Below, piece by piece: positions 24,822-33,736 of a DNA stretch of 45,211 bases. The position numbers and the translations under genes are program-made. The notes under the pieces are model-generated. The model had not been told where the DNA came from and ran no database searches. It saw nothing but the letters and a program-made list of their open reading frames with translations. The stretch lies in contig NZ_JYNH01000021.1 in NCBI RefSeq assembly GCF_000960765.1, positions 1-45,211 on the forward strand, written 5' to 3'. Source of the DNA: Desulfosporosinus sp. I2 (GTDB lineage: Bacteria > Bacillota > Desulfitobacteriia > Desulfitobacteriales > Desulfitobacteriaceae). Position 1 is the stretch's first letter. Each line of letters begins with the position of its first letter.

Positions 24822-26133
24822 CTTTTCTTGGAGTGTTTTAAAGCCCGTTTTGCTCTATGCTGCGACGATTGCCAAAGACATTGCGGATAACATTTCCGGC
24901 ATCGACGAAGCCATGCGCTGGGGTTTTAACTGGGAAATGGGACCGTTTGAACTTTGGGATGCCCTAGGGGTTAAAGTAATCGCAGATCGTGTAGTTGCCG
25001 AAGGGGGAAAACTTCCTCCTCTAGTTGAAGAAGTATTAGCCACAGGGAACGGACGCTTCTATCAAAAGAGCGAATCGGGTCAAGTTTCGTATTTTGAAGC
25101 GGGTCAGTATCTCCAAAAAGCGGTAAATCCTTATGCTTTCTCCTTTAAGCAAGCCCATAAACAAGGTAAAGAAATCTTTGGCAATGCTGGGGCAAGCCTG
25201 ATGGATCTGGGAGATGGTGTAGCTTGCTTGGAATTTCATTCTCCGAATAATTCCATCGGCGCGGACATCGTTACCATGGTCCAAAAATCGCTGGTTGAAG
25301 TGGAAAAGAACTACTTGGGAATGGTCATCGGCAATCAAGGCAAGAATTTCTGTGTAGGTGCAAACCTGATGCTGATTCTTCTTGAGGCTGAAGAGGAAAA
25401 CTGGGATGAAATTGATCTCATGATTCGGGCTCTGCAAAACGAAATGATGGCTATAAAATATGCCAAGAAACCAGTGGTCGCAGCGCCCTTTGGAATGACT
25501 CTTGGTGGTGGAGCAGAGATTTGCTTGCACTCCCATGCCATTCAAGCATCTTCTGAGTTATATATGGGACTCGTTGAACTGGGCGTTGGCTTAATTCCTG
25601 GTGGTGGTGGTACTAAAGAAATGGCAGTTCGTGCTATGGAGGGTGTACTACCTGGGATTCAAGTATCACCAGATTATTTCTTTGCTAAACGTTTTGAAGC
25701 GGTGGCGATGGCTCAAGTTTCAAATAGCGCAGAAAAGGCTCGTCAGCTTGGTTTCTTACGTAATTATGATCGCTACAGTATGAACCCGGATCATGTTATT
25801 TTGGATGCTAAGGCTCGAGTGATTGACCTAGCTCGCAACTTCAGACCCAATTTACCTACAAAGGTCAAAGTCGGAGGGCCTGGTGTCCGAGCCACATTAG
25901 AGCTAGCTCTTCATGGTATGCGTGAAGGAAATTATATCTCGGAATATGATCAACATCTTGGCAACAAACTTGCCTTTGCTATGAGCGGTGGAGATCGTCC
26001 AGCCGGTATGCTTGTAGAGGAACAGTATTTGTTAGACCTCGAACGAGAGGCATTTATGAGCCTAGTAGGAGAACCAAAAACTCAAGATCGCATCCGCCAT
26101 ATGCTCGCCAAAGGCAAGCCATTACGGAATTAA
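24784..26133 (+). CDS. fadN: second half of FadN: dehydrogenase C-terminus plus enoyl-CoA hydratase domain
   Basis: In-phase frame from the frameshift to the stop at 26131-26133; the first Met-like codon is TTG at 24850 with no ribosome site, so it is probably not translated alone. It completes the dehydrogenase (MRWGFNWEMGPFELWDALGV) and carries a crotonase domain: GNQGKNFCVGANL oxyanion-hole region, GMTLGGGAEICLHS, and the catalytic Glu region LVELGVGLIPGGGGTKEM. The hydratase adds water to 2-enoyl-CoA. Joined length from ATG 23745 is about 796 residues, matching FadN. fadA starts 12 nt later. Confidence 0.88.
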   Translation: MRTLVSGKDAGADFSWSVLKPVLLYAATIAKDIADNISGIDEAMRWGFNWEMGPFELWDALGVKVIADRVVAEGGKLPPLVEEVLATGNGRFYQKSESGQVSYFEAGQYLQKAVNPYAFSFKQAHKQGKEIFGNAGASLMDLGDGVACLEFHSPNNSIGADIVTMVQKSLVEVEKNYLGMVIGNQGKNFCVGANLMLILLEAEEENWDEIDLMIRALQNEMMAIKYAKKPVVAAPFGMTLGGGAEICLHSHAIQASSELYMGLVELGVGLIPGGGGTKEMAVRAMEGVLPGIQVSPDYFFAKRFEAVAMAQVSNSAEKARQLGFLRNYDRYSMNPDHVILDAKARVIDLARNFRPNLPTKVKVGGPGVRATLELALHGMREGNYISEYDQHLGNKLAFAMSGGDRPAGMLVEEQYLLDLEREAFMSLVGEPKTQDRIRHMLAKGKPLRN

Positions 26134-26145
26134 GGGGGGATAAGC

Positions 26146-27303
26146 ATGCAAGAAGCGTATATTATTGACTCTAAGCGGACAGCCATCGGTAAAGCCGTTA
26201 AAGGTTCTTTAGCACAGGTTCGTCCGGATGATTTAGGTGCATACGTCATTCAAGATATTCTTAAGAGGGTTCCTTCGCTAAAACCAGTAGAGATTGAAGA
26301 CTGCGTTATTGGTTGCTCCTTTCCAGAGGGAGAGCAGGGCATGAATATGGCCAAGATCATGGCTCTGCGCGCTGGGTTACCCATTGAAGTGTCAGGCGTA
26401 ACCGTTAATCGCTTTTGCTCTTCCGGTTTACAAGCGATTTCCATGGCTGCGGACCGAATCCGCTTGGGCGAAGCAGAGGTGATGATTGCTGGTGGTGCAG
26501 AGAGTATGTCAGCAGTACCACTAGGCGGTATGAAGCCAGCACCTAATCCCTTTTTAGTGAAACATGCTCCAGAGGCTTATGTTTCGATGGGGATTACTGC
26601 TGAGAATGTGGCTAAAAAATATGAAATAACTCGTGAACAGCAAGATGCTTTTGCAGCCGCCAGTCATCAAAAGGCTTGGGCAGCTCAAAGCAGCGGACGT
26701 TTTGATGATGAGATTGTACCGTTTCCTTTACCTACGTATGGAAAACCCGGCGAAATATGGTTCTCTAAAGATGAGGGGATTCGGCCAGAAACCACGGCTG
26801 AATCACTGGCGAAACTACGGACAGCCTTTAAAAATGGGGGTACTGTAACGGCAGGGAACTCGTCCCAGACCAGTGACGGTGCAGCCATCGCTCTTCTTAT
26901 GTCAGAACAAAAGGTTAAGGAGCTTAGTCTCAAACCCATCGCTGTGTGGCGTGGATTTGCGGTTGCTGGTGTAGAACCAGAGCTCATGGGTATAGGTCCG
27001 ATTAAAGCGATCCCGAAAGTGTTAAAGCAAGTCGGCTTGACCCTTGCGGATATTGATTTATTCGAGCTAAATGAGGCATTTGCCTCTCAATCGCTGGCGA
27101 TCCTTAAGACGCTGGACATCGATCCTGCAAAAGTCAATGTTAACGGCGGAGCCATTGCCTTTGGGCACCCACTGGGTTGCACGGGAGCAAAACTCACAGC
27201 CACTCTCTTAAGTGAAATGGGTAAGCGAAAACTTAAATATGGCATGGTAACCATGTGCATCGGTGGAGGCATGGGAGCCGCCGGAGTTTACGAGTTATTG
27301 TAG
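26146..27303 (+). CDS. fadA: acetyl-CoA acyltransferase (3-ketoacyl-CoA thiolase)
   Basis: 385 residues, thiolase fold. Nucleophile Cys in VNRFCSSGLQAIS (about 90), ELNEAFASQ, the His motif GGAIAFGHPLGCTGAK and the second Cys in CIGGGMGAAGVYELL. It cleaves 3-ketoacyl-CoA to acetyl-CoA and a shortened acyl-CoA. ATG 26146 follows AAGGGGGG. It is in one transcript with fadN. After its stop a large palindromic element separates it from fadE. Confidence 0.95.
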   Translation: MQEAYIIDSKRTAIGKAVKGSLAQVRPDDLGAYVIQDILKRVPSLKPVEIEDCVIGCSFPEGEQGMNMAKIMALRAGLPIEVSGVTVNRFCSSGLQAISMAADRIRLGEAEVMIAGGAESMSAVPLGGMKPAPNPFLVKHAPEAYVSMGITAENVAKKYEITREQQDAFAAASHQKAWAAQSSGRFDDEIVPFPLPTYGKPGEIWFSKDEGIRPETTAESLAKLRTAFKNGGTVTAGNSSQTSDGAAIALLMSEQKVKELSLKPIAVWRGFAVAGVEPELMGIGPIKAIPKVLKQVGLTLADIDLFELNEAFASQSLAILKTLDIDPAKVNVNGGAIAFGHPLGCTGAKLTATLLSEMGKRKLKYGMVTMCIGGGMGAAGVYELL

Positions 27304-27315
27304 GTCTTTGAAAGT

Positions 27316-27488
27316 AAGGGGACATTACCCGCTCACACACGTTACGTTCACTCGTTCGTTGGATGCTGAACCTATTACGCCAACCTCTGGGTAGCGCAAG
27401 ATGTGAACCTAGGCGTAATAATGCTTCAGCATCGGCACTCACTTTACCGTGAACTTCACTAAAGTGTTCACTAAGTAATTGTCCCCTT
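27316..27488. repeat. 173-bp imperfect palindromic element (MITE/REP-like)
   Basis: Outer arms AAGGGGACATTAC (27316-27328) and GTAATTGTCCCCTT (27475-27488); inner arms GATGCTGAA..TATTACGCC (27362-27381) and GGCGTAATA..TTCAGCATC (27412-27433). The middle contains further short stems. No coding frame in it is protein-like. It lies between fadA and fadE inside the beta-oxidation cluster. Confidence 0.7.
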
Positions 27489-27508
27489 AGTTTCTTGTCG
27501 GCGGGGCT

Positions 27509-27540
27509 AGGAACGTGGGGAACGTGGGGGACGGTTCCCG
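27509..27540. repeat. short G-rich REP-like repeat
   Basis: Tandem GGAACGTGGGG-AACGTGGGGG followed by ACGGTTCCC, forming GGGAAC/GTTCCC arms (27518-27523 and 27534-27539). This motif type is common in intergenic repeats of clostridial genomes (recollection, not checked). Confidence 0.45.
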
Positions 27541-27695
27541 TGCTTCTGTATGGACGCGGGGATCGGATGCCTTGATAGGGCAAACCCGGTGGAAGTGCAG
27601 AAGAAGGATGGAAGTGGGTTTCGTATGCCCCTCTTAGAATAGAAAATAACGAAATAGTTCAGTTGATTTTACTTTAGAAATATGAGGGAGCTGGT

Positions 27696-27732
27696 TAAAT
27701 GTCTTTTTATAATAGAAATTACGAGACATTTA
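27696..27732. promoter_or_regulatory. inverted repeat upstream of fadE
   Basis: TAAATGTCT (27696-27704) and its exact complement AGACATTTA (27724-27732), 19-nt spacer, 32 bp before the fadE start. It is either an operator or an RNA hairpin. It does not resemble the FadR sites at 23051 and 29663. The 27304-27764 gap otherwise holds the two repeats above and no gene. Confidence 0.4.
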
Positions 27733-27764
27733 GCTAGCACCTTGATTAAGAGGAGGATAACATC

Positions 27765-29537
27765 ATGGAATTGGAATTACGTGGAGGCGGCTTTTTACTG
27801 GCTGAGGTTTCGCCAGACCAAGTATATGTTCGAGAGGAATTAAATGAAGATCATAAACAACTCAAGCGGATGGCACATAATTTTATGTCGAAGGAAGTTG
27901 CTCCGAAAATAGAGGAAATGGAGGTACAACAGGAAGGCGTTGTTCGCGAATTTATGCGTCAAGCTGGGGAATTGGGATTACTCGGCTTAGAGGTCCCTGA
28001 GGAATTTGAAGGTTTAGCAATGGATAAAGCTTCCACGGTGGTCGTGGGTGAAGAAGTTCCCCGTGGCGGGTCCTTTGCGGTTGCTTATGCAGCACATACT
28101 GGAATTGGAACTTTGCCCATTGTTTATTTTGGCACACCAGAGCAAAAAGCCAAGTATCTCCCTGGGTTAGCTAATGGTACCAAAGTAGCAGCTTACTGCT
28201 TGACTGAGCCTGGTTCAGGCTCGGATGCTTTGGGTGCAAAATCCACAGCTGTTCTTAATGCAGAGGGAACTCACTATTGTCTGAATGGAACAAAACAATT
28301 TATCACCAACGCAGGCTTTGCAGATGTCTTCTTGGTCTATGCTAAAGTAGATGGGAAAATGACCAATTTCATTGTGGAACGCGAATCACCAGGTCTGTCT
28401 TTTGGACCAGAAGAACAAAAAATGGGGATTAAAGGTTCTTCTACTCGTCAAGTTATTTTGGAAGATGTCATGGTTCCTGTAGAAAACATTGTCGGAGAAC
28501 TTGGACGAGGACACGTTGTTGCTTTCAATATCTTGAATGTCGGTCGCTTTAAACTGGCTGCTGGAGCCATCGGAAGTGTACAAGTAGTGCTGGAAACAGC
28601 TCTAAAATATGCCTCTGAGCGAAAACAATTCGGTGTAGCACTGAACACATTTGGAGCAATTCAAATGAAGATTGCTGAAATTGCTGTTCGGACGTATATG
28701 GCCGAAAGTGTAGTCTATCGCACGGCTGGTCTCATGGAAACCGGGTTCCATGGCTTAGATCTCACCGGCGATTGCCGTAAAGAGGCGGGCAAAGCCTTAG
28801 AGGAATATGCCATTGAATGTTCTCTTAACAAAGTGTATGCTTCAGAGGTTTTGGATTACGCCGTCGATGAAGGGGTTCAGATTCATGGCGGATATGGCTT
28901 TATTAAAGAGTATCCAATTGAACGGATGTATCGTGACTCACGCATCAATCGTCTCTTTGAAGGAACGAATGAGATCAACCGCTTGCTCGTACCTGGAACT
29001 CTATTGAAAAGGGCAATGACTGGCGAGCTCCCGTTGCTTCAAGCGGCTCAAGCCGTCAGCAAAGATTTGCTTTCCGGAGGAATGGGCGGCGATGCAGAAG
29101 GTTTAGCGGGACTTAATCAAATGACACAAAAGGCCAAGAAATTATGCTTAATGGCGGCTGGGTTAGCAGCTCAAAACATGGGAATGGCTTTAAAAGACAA
29201 TCAATTCGTCTTGACCGGAATGGCTGAGATGGTACTTCAAGTCTATGCCATGGAAAGTGCTGTTCTTCGGGCTCAGAAAGTTCAAACCCTTAATGTTTCT
29301 GATGAGCATAAAGCATTTGTTGAGAAAGCTGCAACTCTTGGAGCCTATGGTGCATTTAATATTCTCGAGCAACAAGCTAAGGAAGTTCTTTGCGCAGTAG
29401 AGAAAGGGGATTCCCTAAGCACTGTTTTGGCAGGAATGCGCAAGCTTGTTCGCCGACCAAACGTCGACATGATTGGTATGCGCCAAGAAATTGCACAATA
29501 TATCATTGAAAAAGAAGTATACCCGACTAACTACTAA
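27765..29537 (+). CDS. fadE: acyl-CoA dehydrogenase (FadE type)
   Basis: 590 residues, FAD-dependent, catalysing the first step of beta-oxidation (acyl-CoA to trans-2-enoyl-CoA). Family signatures: CLTEPGSGSDALGAKSTA, NGTKQFITNAGFADVF, KMGIKGSSTRQV, ASERKQFGV, and the catalytic Glu in the RLFEGTNEINR segment. The C-terminal 180 residues are the extra domain seen in the ~594-residue Bacillus FadE. ATG 27765 follows AGGAGG. Electrons would go to an ETF, which is not in the window. Confidence 0.94.
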   Translation: MELELRGGGFLLAEVSPDQVYVREELNEDHKQLKRMAHNFMSKEVAPKIEEMEVQQEGVVREFMRQAGELGLLGLEVPEEFEGLAMDKASTVVVGEEVPRGGSFAVAYAAHTGIGTLPIVYFGTPEQKAKYLPGLANGTKVAAYCLTEPGSGSDALGAKSTAVLNAEGTHYCLNGTKQFITNAGFADVFLVYAKVDGKMTNFIVERESPGLSFGPEEQKMGIKGSSTRQVILEDVMVPVENIVGELGRGHVVAFNILNVGRFKLAAGAIGSVQVVLETALKYASERKQFGVALNTFGAIQMKIAEIAVRTYMAESVVYRTAGLMETGFHGLDLTGDCRKEAGKALEEYAIECSLNKVYASEVLDYAVDEGVQIHGGYGFIKEYPIERMYRDSRINRLFEGTNEINRLLVPGTLLKRAMTGELPLLQAAQAVSKDLLSGGMGGDAEGLAGLNQMTQKAKKLCLMAAGLAAQNMGMALKDNQFVLTGMAEMVLQVYAMESAVLRAQKVQTLNVSDEHKAFVEKAATLGAYGAFNILEQQAKEVLCAVEKGDSLSTVLAGMRKLVRRPNVDMIGMRQEIAQYIIEKEVYPTNY

Positions 29538-29545
29538 GGTTTATA

Positions 29546-29629
29546 AAGAAAGGTGCTTTGCCCCTTTCTTAGAGCAAAGCCAATTCTTTTTTTGTAAAAG
29601 GGCCATCGTCTCAAGACATGGCCTTTTTT
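29546..29629 (+). terminator. terminator after fadE (two hairpins)
   Basis: First hairpin AAGAAAGG (29546-29553)/CCTTTCTT (29563-29570), with an alternative GCTTTG/CAAAGC pairing; second AAAAGGGCCAT/ATGGCCTTTTTT (29596-29629) ending in a T run, the likely real terminator. Confidence 0.7.
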
Positions 29630-29662
29630 GCAAATTGCACAATATTTATCGATCCATAGCAA

Positions 29663-29680
29663 TGAATGAATATTCATTTT
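29663..29680. promoter_or_regulatory. FadR-type operator upstream of the metallo-beta-lactamase-fold gene
   Basis: TGAATGAATATTCATTTT matches the B. subtilis FadR consensus at 16 of 18 positions, and lies 16 bp before the ATG at 29697. It predicts co-regulation of this hydrolase with beta-oxidation. Confidence 0.65.
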
Positions 29681-29696
29681 TGATGGGAGAATAATA

Positions 29697-30599
29697 ATGT
29701 TTGAATTAAAGGAAGTTGCCCAAAATGTCTATCTGCTCAAAGTTCAAGTTCCTATTAATGTAGATTCTGTTAACCTTTATCTAATTGCTGGTGAAGTCCC
29801 TACCCTTATTGATACAGGAACTAATACTCCTGAAGTGATCGAAGCAGTTCACAATAGTATGAAACACGTCGGTATAAAGCGGTTGGAACAAGTCTTGGTT
29901 ACGCATTGGCACGTTGACCATGCTGGAGCGGCCGCTAGTTTTGCGCAAGAAGGAGCTCGTGTTTTAGTGGGCTCCAGAGATTACCAAGAATGGTCCAGTT
30001 TTGTCCAGGGACATGCATTCGGGAAGTTAAATGACTGGGCTACCCGAGAATGGGGTGTTCCAGAACAGGAAATTGCAGGAATGATGAAGGTCTACCAACA
30101 TTTCCGGATGTTAACCGCCTTGCCAGAAAAGATAAGTTTGATTGAGCCTGATCAGGCTATTCTGGTCGGGGACAATCCTTTAAGGGCGATTTTTAGCCCT
30201 GGTCACACGGCAGGTCATATGTCGTTTTATAATGAGAAAGATCGTCTCCTTTTTTCAGGAGATATGCTTCTTCCCAATGAAATACCGTACCCTGGAATTT
30301 GGCAGGATGGGAAAGGAGTTGTAAGCGGATTACCAAGTTATCTTCAGAGTTTGGACGTTATTGAAGCACTTCAAGCACAAAACTATTTGCCGTCTCATGG
30401 GGCTCCCCAAGATGATCCTGTGGCACGTTGTCAAGAGATTCGTGAGCAGCTTTATCAGCAAGTGGATAAGCATCAACCTGCTGAAAGCGTCTATTTAAGT
30501 GTTTCAAAATTCGGAAATCGCAAGATTCATCCTGGAATCCTGTTTTTACAATTGCACTATGCTTATGGATGGGAACAGCTTAAAAAGCGTGCCGGATGA
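29697..30599 (+). CDS. metallo-beta-lactamase-fold hydrolase
   Basis: 300 residues. Zinc ligands in HWHVDHAGAA (HxHxDH), a later His in SPGHTAGHM and Asp in LFSGDMLLP, plus a C-terminal His in LPSHGAP: a complete glyoxalase II-like binuclear site. Related proteins are thioesterases or hydrolases of acyl-thioesters. The FadR-like operator in front and the adjacent fad genes suggest an acyl-CoA thioesterase or detoxifying role (inference). ATG 29697 follows GGGAG. A terminator separates it from fadE, so it has its own promoter. Confidence 0.88.
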   Translation: MFELKEVAQNVYLLKVQVPINVDSVNLYLIAGEVPTLIDTGTNTPEVIEAVHNSMKHVGIKRLEQVLVTHWHVDHAGAAASFAQEGARVLVGSRDYQEWSSFVQGHAFGKLNDWATREWGVPEQEIAGMMKVYQHFRMLTALPEKISLIEPDQAILVGDNPLRAIFSPGHTAGHMSFYNEKDRLLFSGDMLLPNEIPYPGIWQDGKGVVSGLPSYLQSLDVIEALQAQNYLPSHGAPQDDPVARCQEIREQLYQQVDKHQPAESVYLSVSKFGNRKIHPGILFLQLHYAYGWEQLKKRAG

Positions 30600-30657
30600 T
30601 ATGGTCTATTGTCGTTAAAAAGGTTATGAATCCTAACTTGTGAAGGAGGAAGAGCCC

Positions 30658-31959
30658 ATGGATAGCAAAGAACGATTGACCAAAGAGGGTAATCAAAACC
30701 TTAGTATATTAAAGTATATTTGGAAGACCCTAATTACAGTTGTTCCAATGGTTTCTGCGATGGGTGTAGTGATTGCTTATTTGATGAAGTTGGAATGGGA
30801 AAAGTCGATATTCTTATTTCTCTGTTTTTTAATTTCAGGCGTAATTATAGGAATTGTTGCTTCCCTTAAAAACTATCGTCGTTTTTTAATGCCCATCTAT
30901 GCGATGCAAAAAGGGATTATCGATGTAGCCCAAGGAGATTTAACCCAAAGAGTCCAAGTAGTCCATAATAGCGAATTATCGCAATTAGGGTATTCCTTTA
31001 ATCACATGATGGATAACTTTGAAGTTATTATCCACAAAATTCGCGAGATGACAAATAGTTGGGTAACTTCATCTGAAGAATTGTCGGCTAGTGCTCAAGA
31101 AGTTACGGCGACAAACACGAATGTTGCTGATAACACAAATCAAATGGCCGTAGAGGCTAAAAACCAGGCAAGCACGTTGCAGCAAATGAAAGTAATGGTA
31201 ACGGAACTTGAGAATGCCGCACAAATGATTGCCGAAAGGGCTATGTCCGTTTCTGTAGAAGCAGTAAAATCGGAGCAGCATTCCGAAGAGGGATTAAAGA
31301 GGCTTACGGGTATTGTGAAAACGATGGAGGTAACCAATCAATCGATGAGCAAATCCGTAAGCACGATTGAGAATTTAGCGGATCAATCGAATCGGATCGG
31401 TTCGATTACCGAGGCAATTGCGCAAGTCGCGCAGCAAACCAATCTTTTAGCCCTTAATGCTGCGATTGAAGCGGCACGGGCAGGAGAGCATGGGCGGGGC
31501 TTTGCTGTTGTTGCCGACGAAATTCGAAAACTTGCGGAAAGTGTGGCTACTTCGACACGAGAAGTTACAGAAATTACGGGCCTTATTCAACACAGCGTTA
31601 GTAATGCTGTTCAAGAAATGATGCAGACAGATTCGATCGTCAAAGAAAGTGTTTCTACAATTCATAAGGCACGGGAAGCCTTAACCGATATAGCCAGTTC
31701 AACCAAAGAGGTTGCTAGCGACATTTCTGATATTGCGGCCTCTAGTGAACAGATGCTTGGAAGTATGGAGGAGATGAACCGCTATGTCAGTACGGTCATG
31801 CAGATTTCAGAAGAGGCAGCTGGTACAGCGGAAACGATTAAAGAGTCAACCACGGATGTAACGGCAACCATGCAAATTGTGGCTATATCTGCACAGACTT
31901 TAGCTCAAAATGCATCCCAGCTTAAACAGGAAGTCGAGCGTTTTAAGATTAACGGATAG
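30658..31959 (+). CDS. methyl-accepting chemotaxis protein without an external sensor domain
   Basis: 433 residues from ATG 30658 (AAGGAGG upstream; six earlier codons contain the ribosome site). Two adjacent transmembrane helices (about 24-43 and 50-70) with only a six-residue loop, then HAMP (about 70-122) and a long cytoplasmic coiled coil with the signalling tip [22 protein letters not shown] followed by [16 protein letters not shown]. With no periplasmic domain, it probably senses an internal or membrane signal such as redox or energy state. Neighbouring genes do not define the ligand. Confidence 0.92.
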   Translation: MDSKERLTKEGNQNLSILKYIWKTLITVVPMVSAMGVVIAYLMKLEWEKSIFLFLCFLISGVIIGIVASLKNYRRFLMPIYAMQKGIIDVAQGDLTQRVQVVHNSELSQLGYSFNHMMDNFEVIIHKIREMTNSWVTSSEELSASAQEVTATNTNVADNTNQMAVEAKNQASTLQQMKVMVTELENAAQMIAERAMSVSVEAVKSEQHSEEGLKRLTGIVKTMEVTNQSMSKSVSTIENLADQSNRIGSITEAIAQVAQQTNLLALNAAIEAARAGEHGRGFAVVADEIRKLAESVATSTREVTEITGLIQHSVSNAVQEMMQTDSIVKESVSTIHKAREALTDIASSTKEVASDISDIAASSEQMLGSMEEMNRYVSTVMQISEEAAGTAETIKESTTDVTATMQIVAISAQTLAQNASQLKQEVERFKING

Positions 31960-32068
31960 AAGGTTACAAGATCCCTAGCTTCATAGGTCAAGGAGAGGAA
32001 AAGTATAAAAAAAGGAGGGGGATTTGCTCGGAATTTCAAGAATATTTAGAATAACCTCATACTTACCT

Positions 32069-32097
32069 TTACTTTAAACAAAGGCCACCTGTATAAT
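32069..32097 (+). promoter_or_regulatory. promoter of the sigma-54 activator gene
   Basis: Perfect TATAAT at 32092-32097, 34 bp before the ATG; the -35 (TTACTT at 32069-32074, 17-bp spacer) is moderate. Confidence 0.5.
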
Positions 32098-32130
32098 GTT
32101 AGAAATAAGACTTTTAAATGGGGGATAAAA

Positions 32131-33531
32131 ATGAGTGTCGAAGCCCATGCTGTCATAACCAGTGCTTTTCCGCGATGGGACCGAGAGCTTTTATTTGAAA
32201 TCCTAAATAAGATCCATGATGTTGTGATGGTGATAGATACTGATACGACCATTATTTATGCTAATGAGGCCTATGCTAGGATTTTAGGGGTGCCTGTAGC
32301 GAAAGTTCTAGGCAGACGGTTGGATAAAATAGAACCGAAAGCAGAAGCCATTAATGTGCTGCGCACAGGCAAGGCTTATCAAAGTGGTGGAGATTATTTG
32401 GATTCCCTGGGCATTGATGTGGTAGGAAGTTCATTTCTCTTATACTATGGCAAGCGTATTATTGGCTGTGTTTCTATTTTTAAGAACATTACGGAAGTCG
32501 TTGAACTAAACCGAGAATTGCAGCAGACCAAAGGAGTCGCCGCTTATTTAAAAGAACAATTAGAGCAATGGGAACAACTCCCTCTTTCTTTTAAAGAATA
32601 TGTTGGACAAAACAGTCGCTTGAAGGAAACCTTAGTCTTGGCTGCTAAGGTAGCACGTACAGATAGTACAGTTTTAATCCTCGGTGAAAGCGGGGTTGGC
32701 AAGGATGTATTGGCTAGAGCCATGCATAGTAGTAGTCGTCGTAAGGATAAGCCCCTGATCAAGGTAAATTGTGCCGCTATTCCAGAGGATTTGATCGAGA
32801 GTGAATTGTTCGGATATGAAGAGGGTGCCTTTACGGGGGCCAAAAAAGGTGGCAAGCTTGGAAAGTTTGAGCTGGCTCATAGTGGTACCATTTTTTTAGA
32901 TGAAATCGGGGATATGAGCCTTACCATGCAAGCTAAATTATTACGAGTCTTGCAAGATAAGGAGTTTGAACGAGTCGGCGGGACAAAATCGATCAAGGTA
33001 GATATTCGAGTGATTGCTGCGACTAATCGAGATTTAGAAAGTATGATCCAGAAGGGTACCTTTAGGCTGGACTTATACTATCGGCTTAATATTGTTCCTC
33101 TGATTTTGACTCCGTTACGGGAACGAAAAGACGATATCTTAGCACTGTCTAAGACGTTCCTTCAGCGGCTTTCTCGAGAAGTTGGTAGGGAGCTAATTCT
33201 GTCACCTAGGGTAATGAGCTTTTTTCAGGAATATAATTGGCCGGGAAACATTCGTGAATTACAGAACGTTTTAGAACACGCTAGTATTGTCTGCAGTGGA
33301 GTTTCTATTGAAATACAGCATTTACCTGCACGCATAATACCCAAGACTAATGAACGCGTGAAAGCGAAAGATAAGCCCTACGCAGTGAAAGAGATTCTTG
33401 CTGGAGTGGAAAAGGAACTTATATTATCCGCACTAGACACGTATCACAATAACCGCACGAAGGCGATGAAAGCTTTGGGCTTTTCTAGGCGAGTGTTCTA
33501 CGATAAATTAATAAGGTATGGGATACATTAA
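32131..33531 (+). CDS. sigma-54-dependent transcriptional activator with PAS domain
   Basis: 466 residues. N-terminal PAS domain (about 22-125, [20 protein letters not shown]), a short coiled linker, the AAA+ domain with Walker A GESGVGKD, the sigma-54 contact loop [10 protein letters not shown], Walker [12 protein letters not shown] and the R-finger block, then a Fis-type helix-turn-helix at the C-terminus ([19 protein letters not shown]). It opens sigma-54 promoters after sensing a signal through PAS. A -24/-12 promoter lies 124 bp after its stop in front of abfD, so it very likely activates that operon. Confidence 0.95.
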   Translation: MSVEAHAVITSAFPRWDRELLFEILNKIHDVVMVIDTDTTIIYANEAYARILGVPVAKVLGRRLDKIEPKAEAINVLRTGKAYQSGGDYLDSLGIDVVGSSFLLYYGKRIIGCVSIFKNITEVVELNRELQQTKGVAAYLKEQLEQWEQLPLSFKEYVGQNSRLKETLVLAAKVARTDSTVLILGESGVGKDVLARAMHSSSRRKDKPLIKVNCAAIPEDLIESELFGYEEGAFTGAKKGGKLGKFELAHSGTIFLDEIGDMSLTMQAKLLRVLQDKEFERVGGTKSIKVDIRVIAATNRDLESMIQKGTFRLDLYYRLNIVPLILTPLRERKDDILALSKTFLQRLSREVGRELILSPRVMSFFQEYNWPGNIRELQNVLEHASIVCSGVSIEIQHLPARIIPKTNERVKAKDKPYAVKEILAGVEKELILSALDTYHNNRTKAMKALGFSRRVFYDKLIRYGIH

Positions 33532-33552
33532 TGTGTACGCTTTACGCACTAA
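33528..33552. promoter_or_regulatory. palindromic upstream activator site candidate
   Basis: Imperfect palindrome of form TTAaTGtGTA-n5-TACgCAcTAA, overlapping the activator stop codon and centred about 115 bp upstream of the -24 element: the usual place for an enhancer bound by the activator. Confidence 0.45.
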
Positions 33553-33596
33553 AATAAAGGTAGAATAACTCTTCTTGTATAGAAATCCATACATAT

Positions 33597-33640
33597 AACA
33601 ACTCTCAAAGGATTGGTGACTCAGTCCATAGAGGGTTGTT
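33597..33640 (+). terminator. terminator after the activator gene
   Basis: AACAACTCTC (33597-33606) pairs with GAGGGTTGTT (33631-33640) with one G-T pair, inner GGA/TCC stem, then TTATTTTT. Confidence 0.7.
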
Positions 33641-33654
33641 TTATTTTTAGTGGA

Positions 33655-33670
33655 TGGCATAATTCTTGCA
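33655..33670 (+). promoter_or_regulatory. sigma-54 (-24/-12) promoter of abfD-acd
   Basis: TGGCAT-AATTC-TTGCA: GG at 33656-33657 and GC at 33668-33669, exactly 10 bp between them, as required. It lies 66 bp before the start at 33737 and just after the activator gene's terminator. Confidence 0.8.
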
Positions 33671-33736
33671 ATACAACTTATATATCAGACTATTTAGAAT
33701 AGACAAATATATAATTAAAACAAAAGGAGAATGACG

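Noticed and set aside
25036-25545. 169-codon minus-strand open frame
   Set aside because: Antisense to the FadN hydratase domain; no ribosome site and no recognisable sequence.
33576-33593. TGTAT-n8-ATACA as a second activator site
   Set aside because: Only 5-bp arms in AT-rich sequence; too weak compared with the palindrome at 33528-33552.
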